The translations under genes were made by a program, and so were the position numbers. From positions 52,294,609-52,358,608 of the forward strand of contig CP136066.1 in the NCBI GenBank assembly GCA_032622095.1: DNA of 64,000 bases, written 5' to 3'. The stretch is from Siphonodentalium dalli (Eukaryota; Mollusca; Scaphopoda; Gadilida; Siphonodentaliidae). Under the pieces are notes generated by a model. The model saw only the letters and a program-made list of their open reading frames with translations, was not told the origin of the DNA and made no database searches. Each line of letters starts with the position of its first letter. Position 1 is the first letter of the stretch. This document shows positions 1 through 10,940 of this stretch, one piece after another.

Positions 1-366
1 GTTGAGTTTGACAATGCGTGGGAAACTTGTCAACACGTCATTGACCTCTGATATGTGAAGTGATGTGTTATACCAATGAAATCACGCGTGCTTCGCCACT
101 CTCTAATGAAATGGAGGGAATCCCATCATTTCAGTAGCTGATTGTGAATGAGATATCCAGAGACGTAAATATTGTAACATTTTCGTCGGCTTTTTAAAGA
201 GAATGACTCCAGATATGATTCAATTCCTTCTGACACACGTCACAGTTGTAAGGTCAAGAGAGAAGATCTCTGTATGGTCAACAAGTTAGGATAACAAGCG
301 ATATACGGACGGCCATGTGACACACCCTCAGCCAATCAAAAGAGTGGAATGGGGTGAAATATAACA
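1..366. other. Intergenic flank, no gene seen
   Basis: No open frame longer than about 60 codons and no recognisable repeat unit. It leads directly into the 54-bp minisatellite. Confidence 0.6.
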
Positions 367-1540
367 ATGCGTATTTATGTTACTTACATAGACTTTACTA
401 TACTTCTGTCATTACATACCAGTCGTGTTTATGTTACTTATAAAGACTTTACTATACTTCTGTCATTACATACCAGTCGTGTTAATGTTACTTACAACGA
501 CTTTACTATTCTTCTGTCATTACATACCAGTCGTGTTTATGTCCCTTATAAAGACTTTACTATACTTCTGTCATTACATACCAGTCGTGTTTATGTCCCT
601 TATAAATACTTTACTATACTTCTGTCATTACATACCAGTCGTGTTTATGTTATTTACAAAGACTTTACTATACTTCTGTCATTACATACCAGTCGTGTTC
701 ATGTTATTACAAAGACTTTACTATACTTCTGTCATTACATAGCTGTCGTGTTTATGTTACTTACAAAGACTTTACTATACTTCTGTCATTACATACCAGT
801 CGTGTTCATGTTATTACAAAGACTTTACTATACTTCTATCATTACATACCAGTCGTGTTTATGTTACCTATAAAGACTTTACTATACTTCTGGCATTACA
901 TACCAGTCGTGTTCATGTTATTACAAAGACTTTACTATACTTCTGTCATTACATAGCTGTCGTGTTTATGTTACTTACAAAGACTTTACTATACTTCTGT
1001 CATTACATACCAGTCGTGTTTATGTCCATTATAAAGAATTTACTATACTTCTGTCATTACATACCAGTCGTGTTCATGTTATTACAAAGTCTTTACTATA
1101 CTTCTATCATTACATACCAGTCGTGTTTATGTTACCTATAAAGACTTTACTATACTTCTGTCATTACATACCAGTCGTGTTCATGTTATTACAAAGACTT
1201 TACTATACTTCTGTCATTACATACCAGTCGTGTTCATGTTATTACAAATACTTTACTATACTTCTGGCATTACATACCAGTCGTGTTCATGTTATTACAA
1301 AGACTTTACTATACTTCTGTCATTACATACCTGTCGTGTTTATGTTACTTACAAAGACTTTACTATACTTCTGTCATTACATACCTGTCGTGTTTATGTT
1401 ACTTACAAAGACTTTACTATGCTTCTGTCATTACATACCAGTCGTATTTATGTTACTTATACAAAGACTTTACTATACTTATGTTATTACATACCAGTCG
1501 TATTTATGTCCCTTACAAAGACTTTACTATACTTCTGGGA
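367..1540. repeat. 54-bp minisatellite, about 22 copies
   Basis: The unit contains agtcgtgtttatgttactta followed by an aaagactttactata-type segment and a cttctgtcattacatacc-type segment. Most units are 54 bp, which is 18 codons. Copies in which gttactta(t/c)aaag is replaced by gttattacaaag are 53 bp. The 54-bp units keep long frames open on the plus strand (up to 168 codons), but the 53-bp variants switch frame repeatedly and no start context, splice site or conserved peptide supports a gene. It reads as a non-coding variable-number tandem repeat. Confidence 0.95.
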
Positions 1541-2046
1541 ATTTTTGGGGAATTTGAATAATTTTATTCTCTACATCGGATTCTCGACTGTACAGCTACA
1601 TATATACAATAAACTGTTTTTAGAATACTGAAACAACGTGGATGCTATAACGTAATTTTGTGTCGAATTTCTAAAAAGACCCAATTCTTATACTAAAGCG
1701 GAAAACTTGACACTTGCCATAAATAATCAAGAGCTGTGTCCTATATCTGATTAACCAAATTGCACATTGAAGCGTGTTATAAATTAGAAAATGTGTATAT
1801 ACATTGATTTATACCAGCTATAGAAAACACCAAATAGACCGAAATGCCCGAAACGACACATATATTTTGACGACAATTTAGATAATAATCTTATTGAATA
1901 ACAACGAACTAACTCAACAAAATAGAAATAAAAATTGATATATAACAATTAACGCTAAAGCTAGATTACAATACTAATACGCACTTTTCTCGGAATTCAT
2001 GCCATGTGAAATGATTTAACGGAGCCATGTCGATTTAACTCACGTG
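1541..2046. other. AT-rich spacer, no gene seen
   Basis: Sequence between two minisatellites. No coding frame, RNA gene or long repeat was recognised. Confidence 0.6.
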
Positions 2047-2267
2047 CATTAACCCTGCTCGCGGGTAACGCGCTTTGTTTTTCCAGTATACATGTATATA
2101 CATTAACCCTGCTCGCGGGTAACGCGCTTTGTTTTTCCAGTTTATACATGTATATACATTAACCCTGCTCGCGCTTTGTTTTTCCAGTATATACATTAAC
2201 CCTGCTCGCGCTTTGTTTTTCCAGTATATACATTAACCCTGCTCGCGCTTTGTTTTTCCAGTATATA
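2047..2267. repeat. Five-copy minisatellite with two unit lengths
   Basis: Five head-to-tail units begin with cattaaccctgctcgcg. The first two (2047-2100 and 2101-2156) are 54 and 56 bp and contain ggtaacgcg plus a catgtata extension. The last three (2157-2193, 2194-2230, 2231-2267) are identical 37-bp forms lacking both segments. The short form appears to be a deletion derivative that then amplified. Confidence 0.95.
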
Positions 2268-2430
2268 CATTTGCAATATACTAAAATCATCCACGATAAT
2301 CAAGAATATCGCATCAGATTTCTCCCCAGATGCACGATTACAAACATCCTGAAATATTTCAAATATTGGTATGAAACGAAAAATCACAATGAGTCTCTTG
2401 AGTTGGGAGAAAAATGATCCATCTGTTCTG

Positions 2431-2755
2431 GGTTACTAGTATCAGTAATTGATTGCATCAATTCCAGCTTAAGGGGAGTTTTGAGAGATGGAATTTGAAT
2501 AACGCTTAAGCGTAAATGCATTACGCTTAAGCGTAATGGCATCACGCTTAAGGGTGATTCAAATTCAATTACGCTTTACTTTAGCGTAAATGCATTACGC
2601 GTAATCGTAACTACATTACGCTTTAAAAGTATAATGTATTACACTTAAGTATAATGGAAATCTAATTTACGCTTGCGCATTAAACTTAAATTTATGCTTA
2701 AGCATAATTAATTACACTTATTAAGCGTAATTAGCTATTAAATGCGAATTTGGCC
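2431..2755. repeat. GCTTAAGC-rich palindromic repeat element (copy 1)
   Basis: From about 2500 the sequence is a run of degenerate palindromic motifs of the form attacGCTTAAGCgtaat. The right edge, aatttggcctcccata near 2750, matches the terminal arm of related elements at 21.6 kb and 57.8-59.5 kb. The left flank (ggttactagtatcagtaatt and the following cagcttaaggggag) is homologous to 58213-58263. It is a non-coding member of a dispersed family in this window. The exact ends are uncertain. Confidence 0.75.
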
Positions 2756-3924
2756 TCCCATATGCGTACCATTGTTGTTTCCTACACTTTGCACCAAACG
2801 TTTGGTTTTTTCGCACCATATATTTGGCCATTTCTCACCACATGTTTTGTCATTTCTCACAAATGTTGATTGGTCGTGCGTACCATGTGAAAATATATTT
2901 TTAAAAAGAACATATTACGTTACGTGATGATAACCCGCCAATTAAACACATTTCTATTTTGCGAAAAAAATATTGTGACAACAAAGTTCATGTTATTAAA
3001 AAAAAACATCAGAAAAATAGACCTTAATTATACTCAATGGTAGGAATCATCCAAATTATATTGGTATGAAATGTCCAGACCCACTTGGAAGGAAACCTTT
3101 ATGGGGGAGACAAACCAGCTGTGACATCGTCACCACCTCCATGACAGTCTGAAGTTGAAACGACACCTGGTTTCTCTGTGGATGAGTGACTAACCGATAA
3201 ATGTTACTTTTGGCCTCTCATAACAAAATACAATATACATGTATACACACGTGTATGGTAATAACGTATATGAAGACAGTGGAGAACATTTCACACTAAA
3301 ATAGGTTGTAACCATAGGGGAAAAGGAATTTGAAAAAAATATTAATATATACATATGTTATTATATACCGGTACATGTGTATATACACAGTACATATATC
3401 TTTTAGAGTTTAAAAAAGTTCCCGAACCACTTTGGTTGTAAATAGAATGCACTCAGAGATTCTGACTTCAGACTTGTGCCTCCTAATTATATAGCTTGAT
3501 AGACCTGTGTTGATTGGGTTGAGAGATTAGAAAATCAGTGCCCTCTCTTGAAATTATTATTTAAGGAATAATCTGTTTCGTATTGTAATTACATGTACAG
3601 TTTAAAGATGATCTATATCTTCATACTACAAGTTTTATATAGTGTCCTGTGTATAAAATAATAAATATGAATCGAAAACCCTTCTATCAACTTCTAACAC
3701 TTCTATCAACTACATATATGGCAGGGAATGTGGATTTTATTTCGAATTTTCTGGTATATATACATACAAATAATTTGGGCCATTTACTGCTCGAGGACGC
3801 GTTCGGAGCATAGCAAGCGGGGAAATAGTAATCAGAAACATTGTCCAAATTGATTATCAAATTAATTAAAATTATTTAACGAAATATCGATATAAAATCA
3901 ATATTAAATGATAGAAGAGTTTCT
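2756..3924. other. Non-coding spacer
   Basis: No supported gene. A ~53-bp segment at about 3630-3682 (containing gtataaaataataaatat) is repeated at about 6669-6722, immediately right of the second copy of the 970-bp duplication. This links the two edges of that duplicated block. Confidence 0.6.
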
Positions 3925-4894
3925 GGACTTGTCTTTGACGAAACGACTTTTCTTTATTATGTTATACCCCGGAAATTATAGAAAACATATTTAGGAAGAG
4001 ATGATCCATCTTTGAGGCCAAATCACAAACTCATAAATCACTGTATGTGATTCGGTATAATGCCTTTGGGCTGTGTAATATTATATATTAGGATATCAAA
4101 ATTATTTATATTTATAATTACATCTTAGTAAAAAAAAATCAACCTAAAAATGTATCTGACCGGGAAATAATAGCTTTAGGGGTGGGTTGGTGTTGAAAAA
4201 TGCTTGGGAAAACAATTTCTAAGAGGGAAAGAAATTTGGTTGCGGAATGGGTGGCTCGCAAAAACGGCCAAAGGTAAAACAGTATCACATGTGTCTGAAT
4301 ATATATTAACACCCCCCTATATAAAATATGTATAAGAGAATACATTGGCAAGGGTTTTCGCAAAATTTTAGGAAGCTCCAGTTACGGAAGGATTAATCAT
4401 AAATAATGTTCTCCCTTATGGCGCCTCGCATATATAAGAGAATGCACTGGTTTACGAGGTCAAGGTAAATGTTGTTAGGCCAATGCATTCTTTTATATAT
4501 GCGAGTCTGCCTATGGGAGACTCGCATATATAAAATAATGCATTGGCACAGGGTTTTCGCAAAAAGTCATGAAATGGTTAATGGCAAAATTATTTGAACT
4601 TTCCTCTTACAACACTTTCGATTGTAAAAAGATAGCATCACAATGTGTTTGGAAATTCCTTCACAGTATGAAAGTCTAACACACATTTTGTTCAAAAATA
4701 GTTTTGTCTTCATCATAGATTAATAAAGAAATCATGTTTTGTACACAATCTAGTCAGAAAATTACTAAAACAATGAAAAGAATTTTTTTCTCTAGTTTTT
4801 GAAAAACCTGACCATAATATATTGAATTTGGTTCAGTGTGATACACTCCCATTTTTGAAGTCACACAACTTGAGAAATTCTGACTCTTACAGAT
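3925..4894. repeat. Duplicated ~970-bp block, copy A
   Basis: Direct repeat of 5673-6641, with small indels and scattered substitutions. It contains poly-purine/pyrimidine stretches but no coding frame. At 4481-4546 it includes a strong hairpin: arms with ccaatgcatt and ttttatatatgcgagtct pair with their complements around the loop gcctatggg. Copies A and B are offset by about 1,748 bp, so the block reads as a partial tandem duplication. Confidence 0.9.
4481..4546. repeat. Inverted-repeat hairpin in copy A
   Basis: The left arm (ccaatgcatt..ttttatatatgcgagtct) and right arm (agactcgcatatataaaa..aatgcattgg) are almost perfectly complementary around a 9-nt loop. The equivalent hairpin in copy B lies at about 6222-6287 with a few arm mismatches. 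Confidence 0.8.
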
Positions 4895-5172
4895 ATACAT
4901 CTTTATTGCCTCCTGTGAGAAGAGATTATACAAACAGTATAAAGGAAGTATACACACACACAAGCATAAATAATACATATATACAATAGAAAGAAATATG
5001 CGTGCACAATCACAAGTTTTATTTTGTGCATGTTGGATAGCTGACAGTAACTGTCTGTATCATATTCGTGAAAGCTAGTATTTACGAACACCCTTTACAA
5101 TGTTGCAAGAGTGAAAAAGAAAGACAGCAGCATCAATAACAAGGTTCACGGAATTGTGGATATGGCTTGACT

Positions 5173-5600
5173 TCGCATATGCTAGAGTTTCCAAGAAGGA
5201 GAGATGCGAATGTGTCCACAGAGAGTGAAGCCAGGAACTCTTAGCCCTGAATGCCGTACACATCGATCACTCTCTCCCAGAATATATTCCTGAGATGAAT
5301 CAACGATTGGGCTCGACAGTCAGATGTTGCGTGTAGAATTTCGTTGTTGTAGATCGAGCCACATTGAGCACAGCACAGACTGTTTGCGTATACGTCGTTT
5401 TGTTCAGAAGAAGTACCAGATGTCGCAGTTCTTTTGAACGATGGCGATTCCTTGATGCGAGATCCCATACATTCCAGAGATTGAGAGGGTCTGAGTGACA
5501 TCGCAAGAAGAAACTTAGATCTGAATCATTGTCAACAGATTCCGACCAATATGCCCGATAACAGTTTTTAACTTTAGATTTCACGAGGTTCTTCCATTAT
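5173..5600 (-). pseudogene. LINE reverse-transcriptase C-terminal tail, broken
   Basis: Two overlapping minus-strand frames (5300-5584 and 5241-5501) together resemble the tail of a non-LTR reverse transcriptase. The first frame carries an N-terminal SKVKNCYRAYW-like segment. The second carries a TSGTSSEQN segment followed by C-x2-C-x9-H-x4-C (CAQC...H...C), then IFWERVID. The intact LINE at 32.5-34.2 kb has the same order: LTGTYILQCN, then C-x2-C-x8-H-x4-C. At least one frameshift joins the two frames and no RT catalytic core is present. It sits between the two copies of the 970-bp block. The family is not certain. Confidence 0.45.
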
Positions 5601-5672
5601 TGTTTGCCGGGAAACACCCCCGTGTCAATGAAGATTAGAACTAAATCGAGCAGACCATATTCCTCGAGAATG

Positions 5673-6641
5673 GACTTCTGTCTTTGACGAATACTTTTCT
5701 TTATTATGTTATACCCCGGAAATTATAGAAAACATATTTAGGAAGAGATGATCCATCTTTAAGGCCAAATCACAAACTCATAAATCACTGTTTGTGATTC
5801 GGTATAATGCCTTTGGCTGTGTAATTATATTAGGATATCAAGATTATTTATATTTATAATTACATCTTAGTAAACAAAAATCAACCTAAAAATTAATCTG
5901 ACCGGGAAATAATAGCTTTAGGGGGGTGGGTTGATGTTGAAAAATGCTTGGGAAAACAATTGCTAAGAGGGAAAGAAATTTGGTTGCGGAATGGGTGGCT
6001 TGCAAAAACGGCCAAAGGTAAAACAGTATCACATGTGTCTGAATATATATTAACACCCCCCCCCTATATAAAACATGTATAAGAGAATACATTGGCAAGG
6101 GTTTTCGCAAAATTTTAGGAAGCTCCAGTTATGGAAGGATTAATCATAAATAATGTTCTCCCATACGGCGCCTCGCACATATACGAGAATGCACTGGTTT
6201 ACGAGGTCAAGGTAAATGTTGTTAGGCCAATGAATTCTATTATATATGCGAGTCTGCCTATGGGAGACTCGCATATATAAAATAATGCATTGGCACAGGG
6301 TTTTCGCAAAAAGTCATGAAATGGTTAATGTGCAAAATTATTTGAACTTTCCTCTTACAACACTTTCGATTGTAAAAAGATAGCATCACAATGTGTTTGG
6401 AAATTCCTTCACAGTATGTAAGTCTAACACACATTTTGTTCAAAAATAGTTTTGTCTTCATCATAGATTAATAAAGAAATCATGTTTTGTACACAATCTA
6501 GTCAGAAAATTTACTAAAACAATGAAAAAGATTTTTTTCTAGTTTTTGAAAAACCTGACCATAATATATTGAATTTGGTTCAGTGTGATACACTCCCATT
6601 TTTGAAGTCACACAACTTGAGAAATTCTTACTCTTACAGAT
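5673..6641. repeat. Duplicated ~970-bp block, copy B
   Basis: Direct repeat of 3925-4894 with the same internal order, including the gcgagtct/agactcgc hairpin at about 6222-6287. Differences are small indels and point changes, for example an extra C in the cccccc tract near 6057. No coding frame. Confidence 0.9.
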
Positions 6642-6799
6642 GGATTAATCATTATCTCTTCCTATAGCAAGTGTTGTATAGTTTCCTGGGTATAAAATAA
6701 TAAATATAAATCGAAGACCCCTGTCCGGAAACACTTATATCAATTAATATTATCTCTGTTCATGTTCCTGTATCGTATATAGAATTATATATCAGAGAG

Positions 6800-6805
6800 T
6801 TTATT
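6800..6805 (-). terminator. Poly(A) signal AATAAA for the TRIM-like gene
   Basis: AATAAA on the minus strand lies 18 bases past the stop codon of the B-box gene. The position suits the 3' end of that transcript with a very short 3'UTR. Confidence 0.5.
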
Positions 6806-6823
6806 CGATAATGTCCGATGTGT

Positions 6824-8482
6824 TCAAGGCTTCGACGAGAAAACCATCATGTTCTTATTATTGCGCGTACAGCTGACAGCGAGGCGACCACTGTGGTCGT
6901 GGTACGACATGCGATATGGATATTCTATCCCATCTTTCCGGGAAAGGACAGTTCTCACGAAGCTCCCATCCAGGCTAAATTCCATCACATATTTCGATCC
7001 GGATGATAATATGAACACGGACTGGCCGACCGAACACATATTACGCGGCCTCTCAACATGAAACTTCTTGATGACTTTCAGGTCGGCTGACAGAATGAAT
7101 ACAGAATTATCGGGGAAATCGGAAACCAGAATCCGATCCTCGTTAGGTGTGACGTGAACAGACCCTGGATTGTTAATACGACACGTTGAATCCATCAACT
7201 GGCCACTGTTAGTTATAATAGAAACTCTGACGTCATCAGGGTACGCAACGACAAAGTTCTCACCAATACCAGCAATGCTACTAACTATTCCATGTGAAGG
7301 GAACTTCCGCAGCAATGACAGTTTATCTAACTCATAAATACACACATTACCACCGTCTCCAGTCGCGAACAGCTGGTTGTTACGGATACAGAGTCCCCGA
7401 ATGAATTCGTCGGTTGTCACTGATATAAGTTCGCGTGCGTTCTCGTCGATCTTTAACAAACGATGAGGGGATTCAACGGACAGCAACACATGCCCGGGTG
7501 ATGACGGAATATAGAACACACTAGGATTAAAGCCCGTATACTGGAAGCGGGAAATCTCAGTGAATGAATGAGATTCCTGTGCAGCACCTGATAATTTAGC
7601 AGTGAATGATTGGCATTCCCGTGCATATGCAGCACCTGATAATATATCAGTGAATGAATGGGATTCATGTGCATCACCTGATAATTTATCAGTGAATGAA
7701 TGGGATTTCTGGGCAGCACCCGACAATTTATCATCCATTTCTTGGACAGCTGGTGGCAAACTAATGCTTGTACGTGGAGCCGGTGTTCCTTCTGGTTTCG
7801 TCAGCATCCGTCCATAAATGGCAGATAACTCATCTTTCAGGCGATTAATGACGTCAGAACTCGACTGACTATCAATTGAAAACCGCGTGAGCGAGGCTTC
7901 CAAGTCACAATCTTTTATTAATATGCCTTTTGCAGATGATACAGCGTCTTTCATCCTCGTTGCTTTGGTATTCAACTCAACAAGATTCTCAGAGATCTGA
8001 GCTTCGACACCGCTAAGAGCAGAGCTGCTATCGGACTCCGCATGCCCATGTATGTTGGGAGAATTGTCGCGCAGATTGTTGAGAAATAGTTCAATTTTGT
8101 CCAATTCTCTCACGCGTTCGTTGGTTTTCCTCGATTGGTCCTGGATTTTCTGTATACAATCTTCTTGAAATTTGTTTACGACCGCATGCAGTTTGTCGCA
8201 GAACGTTACGACATCATCCATGTCGGAATCATTTTGATGTCGCCAGTCATCGTACATGTCGACGAGAGAACATCGACTGCTACTACATTGTTGTACGACG
8301 TCATCGATGGAGGATGTGAATGATTCGATCAGCTGCTTGTAGTGACTACGGGCATCTTTCGTCATCATGACGGTGCATCCTGGATTAGCACTGCTATGAC
8401 AGATTCCACAACAGTATACAGCGTGCTGTGTGCAGAAGGATGTGTCTTCATCCTGGTGCATAAAGCATTGCTGTTTGGACAT
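6824..8482 (-). CDS. TRIM-like B-box / coiled-coil / beta-propeller protein
   Basis: Single open frame of 552 residues from ATG to stop. Residues 6-47 form a B-box-type zinc finger: C6-x2-H9, C17-x2-H20, C25-x2-C28 and later C/H ligands ending near H47. No RING domain precedes it. Residues about 50-225 are hydrophilic and helical, consistent with a coiled coil. Residues 250-309 hold four copies of a DKLSGAAQESHSFT-type repeat. Residues about 310-552 have the spacing of NHL/WD-like propeller blades (LLKIDENAR, GNVCIYELDKL, ILSADLKVIKKF, VMEFSLDGSFV). Proteins of this layout are often cytoplasmic scaffolds or RING-less TRIM relatives in animals. The actual role is unknown. The frame is intact and is the only convincing host gene here. 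Lineage-expanded TRIM-like genes of this type are common in bivalves, which is the best organism hint in the window. Confidence 0.9.
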   Translation of the reverse strand: MSKQQCFMHQDEDTSFCTQHAVYCCGICHSSANPGCTVMMTKDARSHYKQLIESFTSSIDDVVQQCSSSRCSLVDMYDDWRHQNDSDMDDVVTFCDKLHAVVNKFQEDCIQKIQDQSRKTNERVRELDKIELFLNNLRDNSPNIHGHAESDSSSALSGVEAQISENLVELNTKATRMKDAVSSAKGILIKDCDLEASLTRFSIDSQSSSDVINRLKDELSAIYGRMLTKPEGTPAPRTSISLPPAVQEMDDKLSGAAQKSHSFTDKLSGDAHESHSFTDILSGAAYARECQSFTAKLSGAAQESHSFTEISRFQYTGFNPSVFYIPSSPGHVLLSVESPHRLLKIDENARELISVTTDEFIRGLCIRNNQLFATGDGGNVCIYELDKLSLLRKFPSHGIVSSIAGIGENFVVAYPDDVRVSIITNSGQLMDSTCRINNPGSVHVTPNEDRILVSDFPDNSVFILSADLKVIKKFHVERPRNMCSVGQSVFILSSGSKYVMEFSLDGSFVRTVLSRKDGIEYPYRMSYHDHSGRLAVSCTRNNKNMMVFSSKP

Positions 8483-8502
8483 CTCTTAATTGTGGAATGG
8501 AA

Positions 8503-8515
8503 CTGAAACAAAAAG
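8503..8515 (-). promoter_or_regulatory. Probable 3' splice site of a 5'UTR intron
   Basis: On the minus strand a tttttgtttcag sequence ends at 8503, 20 bases upstream of the B-box gene ATG. This is a good polypyrimidine-AG acceptor, so the mRNA probably has a separate upstream non-coding exon. The donor was not identified. Confidence 0.5.
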
Positions 8516-8520
8516 TATAT

Positions 8521-8888
8521 TTTAGTTAAAGAGAGGCGGTAGACATTGGAGTTTGGACTCAGACATTTTATGCGTGGCTTGGTACTGGAACAGAAACAGA
8601 AATCGTAAATAACACTTTGCAGTATACACAAGTAGCATATTATATTTGGTTTCTCCGTATAGCCCGAGGTCTTCCAAACAAGCTAAGTTATTATTCATCC
8701 GTTCAACATTTCGTCATTTAGTTATATGAAAGTGTCAATGACACCTCATGTGTGTCCAAACTCAGTTGTTTGCTCTATCAATCTGTCAGTATCACACGAA
8801 CATCAGACTGGAAACTTTGGTCAGAATGTTCGAAACAAATAAGGTATCAACTTGTTTTTAAAATAAACTAGTATATGCTCCTAACAGT
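8521..8888. other. Upstream region of the TRIM-like gene
   Basis: Presumed 5'UTR intron and promoter side of the minus-strand gene. No confident TATA box or coding frame was seen. It is bounded on the right by the 1,026-bp tandem duplication. Confidence 0.4.
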
Positions 8889-9914
8889 TAAAATGCTATG
8901 TTTTTGTGCCAGTTCCTCATATGTTATGTTTTTACACATTTTGAATGCGTGGTACGCACCAACATCGAAACCACGTGATTCCCCACTGACTTTGGTCAGA
9001 ATATTAGAGCAAACAACTGTGAGTTTTGACATAAATGAGGCATCAGCTTGTTACAATATAGCATAGCATATTCCTATACATGGCTGCCAAAATACTAATG
9101 TAATATTTCATATCCTAGTTTATTACCGTTTTCTTCGTTTATGGTCGCGTTTGCGATTGTCTCGACCATTTTGAATGCGTGATACTCATCAACTCGAAAC
9201 CACGCGATTCGCCATCGTGAGTAAAAGACTGCTAATTTTATTTGAAATGCAACGATAGTGTTCCGTGGTAACATCAGGTCATCACTGTATGGGGCGAGCT
9301 GCTAATCGCTCACTCGTGTACTGTTAATGATATGATTAACTCGATACTCGTAGATATTACTTCCGCTTATTGCTTCCGATCTAGGCAGATCTGAATATTT
9401 TTTCATAAAAAGACTCTTCAAACATTGCTTCAAACGCAATAAATATAATTATGATACAAAAACTAGTACCCGGTCTACGCTATCCGAACTTTATATCGAT
9501 ATATTATATTAATATGTTACAATCGTGCATGATTCCGCTACAAAGAATAATTGTTCTACCAGTATCAAGGAGCGAAAGTAATGTATCAAAATAACGACAC
9601 CACATTCGTTCATTTATAATTTTAATTAAGGGATCGGTAAACCGTTTTGAAAGGCATTTTCCCAAATTTGGTCATGTTGCATACAACTTACCGACTGGAG
9701 GGTATAATCACCCTTATAAAATCACGTTGGTAAACCATGGTAAATACACGGCGATATTTACCGTGGTGATGGGAACATGTAAACTGATGTACCAGCGTCT
9801 TACTCTGGTGAAATTTGTCCAGTGAATCGTCACCATATTATACACACACATGTAGACCCATCCATGTGTTTTTACTCTAGTAAAATGGACTCATCCATGC
9901 ATTTCACCAATGTA
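8889..9914. repeat. 1,026-bp tandem duplication, copy 1
   Basis: Followed directly by a second copy at 9915-10940. For example aatgctatgtttttgtgcc occurs 1,026 bases apart, and both copies end in catttcaccaatgta. Only a handful of substitutions were noticed (such as acattgcttc versus acagtgcttc), so the duplication is recent. Neither copy has a supported coding frame. Confidence 0.95.
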
Positions 9915-10940
9915 AAAAATGCTATGTTTTTGTGCCAGTTCCTCATATGTTATGTTTTTACACATTTTGAATGCGTGGTACGCACCAACATCGAAACCAC
10001 GTGATTCCCCACTGACTTTGGTCAGAATATTAGAGCAAACAACTGTGAGTTTTGACATAAATGAGGCATCAGCTTGTTACAATATAGCATAGCATATTCC
10101 TATACATGGCTGCCAAAATACTAATGTAATATTTCATATCCTAGTTTATTACCGTTTTCTTCGTTTATGGTCGCGTTTGCGATTGTCTCGACCATTTTGA
10201 ATGCGTGATACTCATCAACTCGAAACCACGCGATTCGCCATCGTGAGTAAAAGACTGCTAATTTTATTTGAAATGCAACGATAGTGTTCCGTGGTAACAT
10301 CAGGTCATCACTGTATGGGGCGAGCTGCTAATCGCTCACTCGTGTACTGTTAATGATATGATTAACTCGATACTCGTAGATATTACTTCCGCTTATTGCT
10401 TCCGATCTAGGCAGATCTGAATATTTTTTCATAAAAAGACTCTTCAAACAGTGCTTCAAACGCAATAAATATAATTATGATACAAAAACTAGTACCCGGT
10501 CTACGCTATCCGAACTTTATATCGATATATTATATTAATATATTACAATCGTGCATGATTCCGCTACAAAGAATAATTGTTCTACCAGTATCAAGGAGCG
10601 AAAGTAATGTATCAAAATAACGACACCACATTCGTTCATTTATAATTTTAATTAAGGGATCGGTAAACCGTTTTGAAAGGCATTTTCCCAAATTTGGTCA
10701 TGTTGCATACAACTTACCGACTGGAGGGTATAATCACCCTTATAAAATCACGTTGGTAAACCATGGTAAATACACGGCGATATTTACCGTGGTGATGGGA
10801 ACATGTAAACTGATGTACCAGCGTCTTACTCTGGTGAAATTTGTCCAGTGAATCGTCACCATATTATACACACACATGTAGACCCATCCATGTGTTTTTA
10901 CTCTAGTAAAATGGACTCATCCATGCATTTCACCAATGTA
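9915..10940. repeat. 1,026-bp tandem duplication, copy 2
   Basis: Second copy of 8889-9914, nearly identical over its full length. The sequence continues past the end into tttacctcgatattaagg, which is absent from the junction between copies. Confidence 0.95.

Noticed and set aside
367-1631. Several overlapping plus-strand frames of 92-168 codons
   Set aside because: They are translations of the minisatellite in three frames. One-base-shorter units switch the frame, and there is no start context or splice signal.
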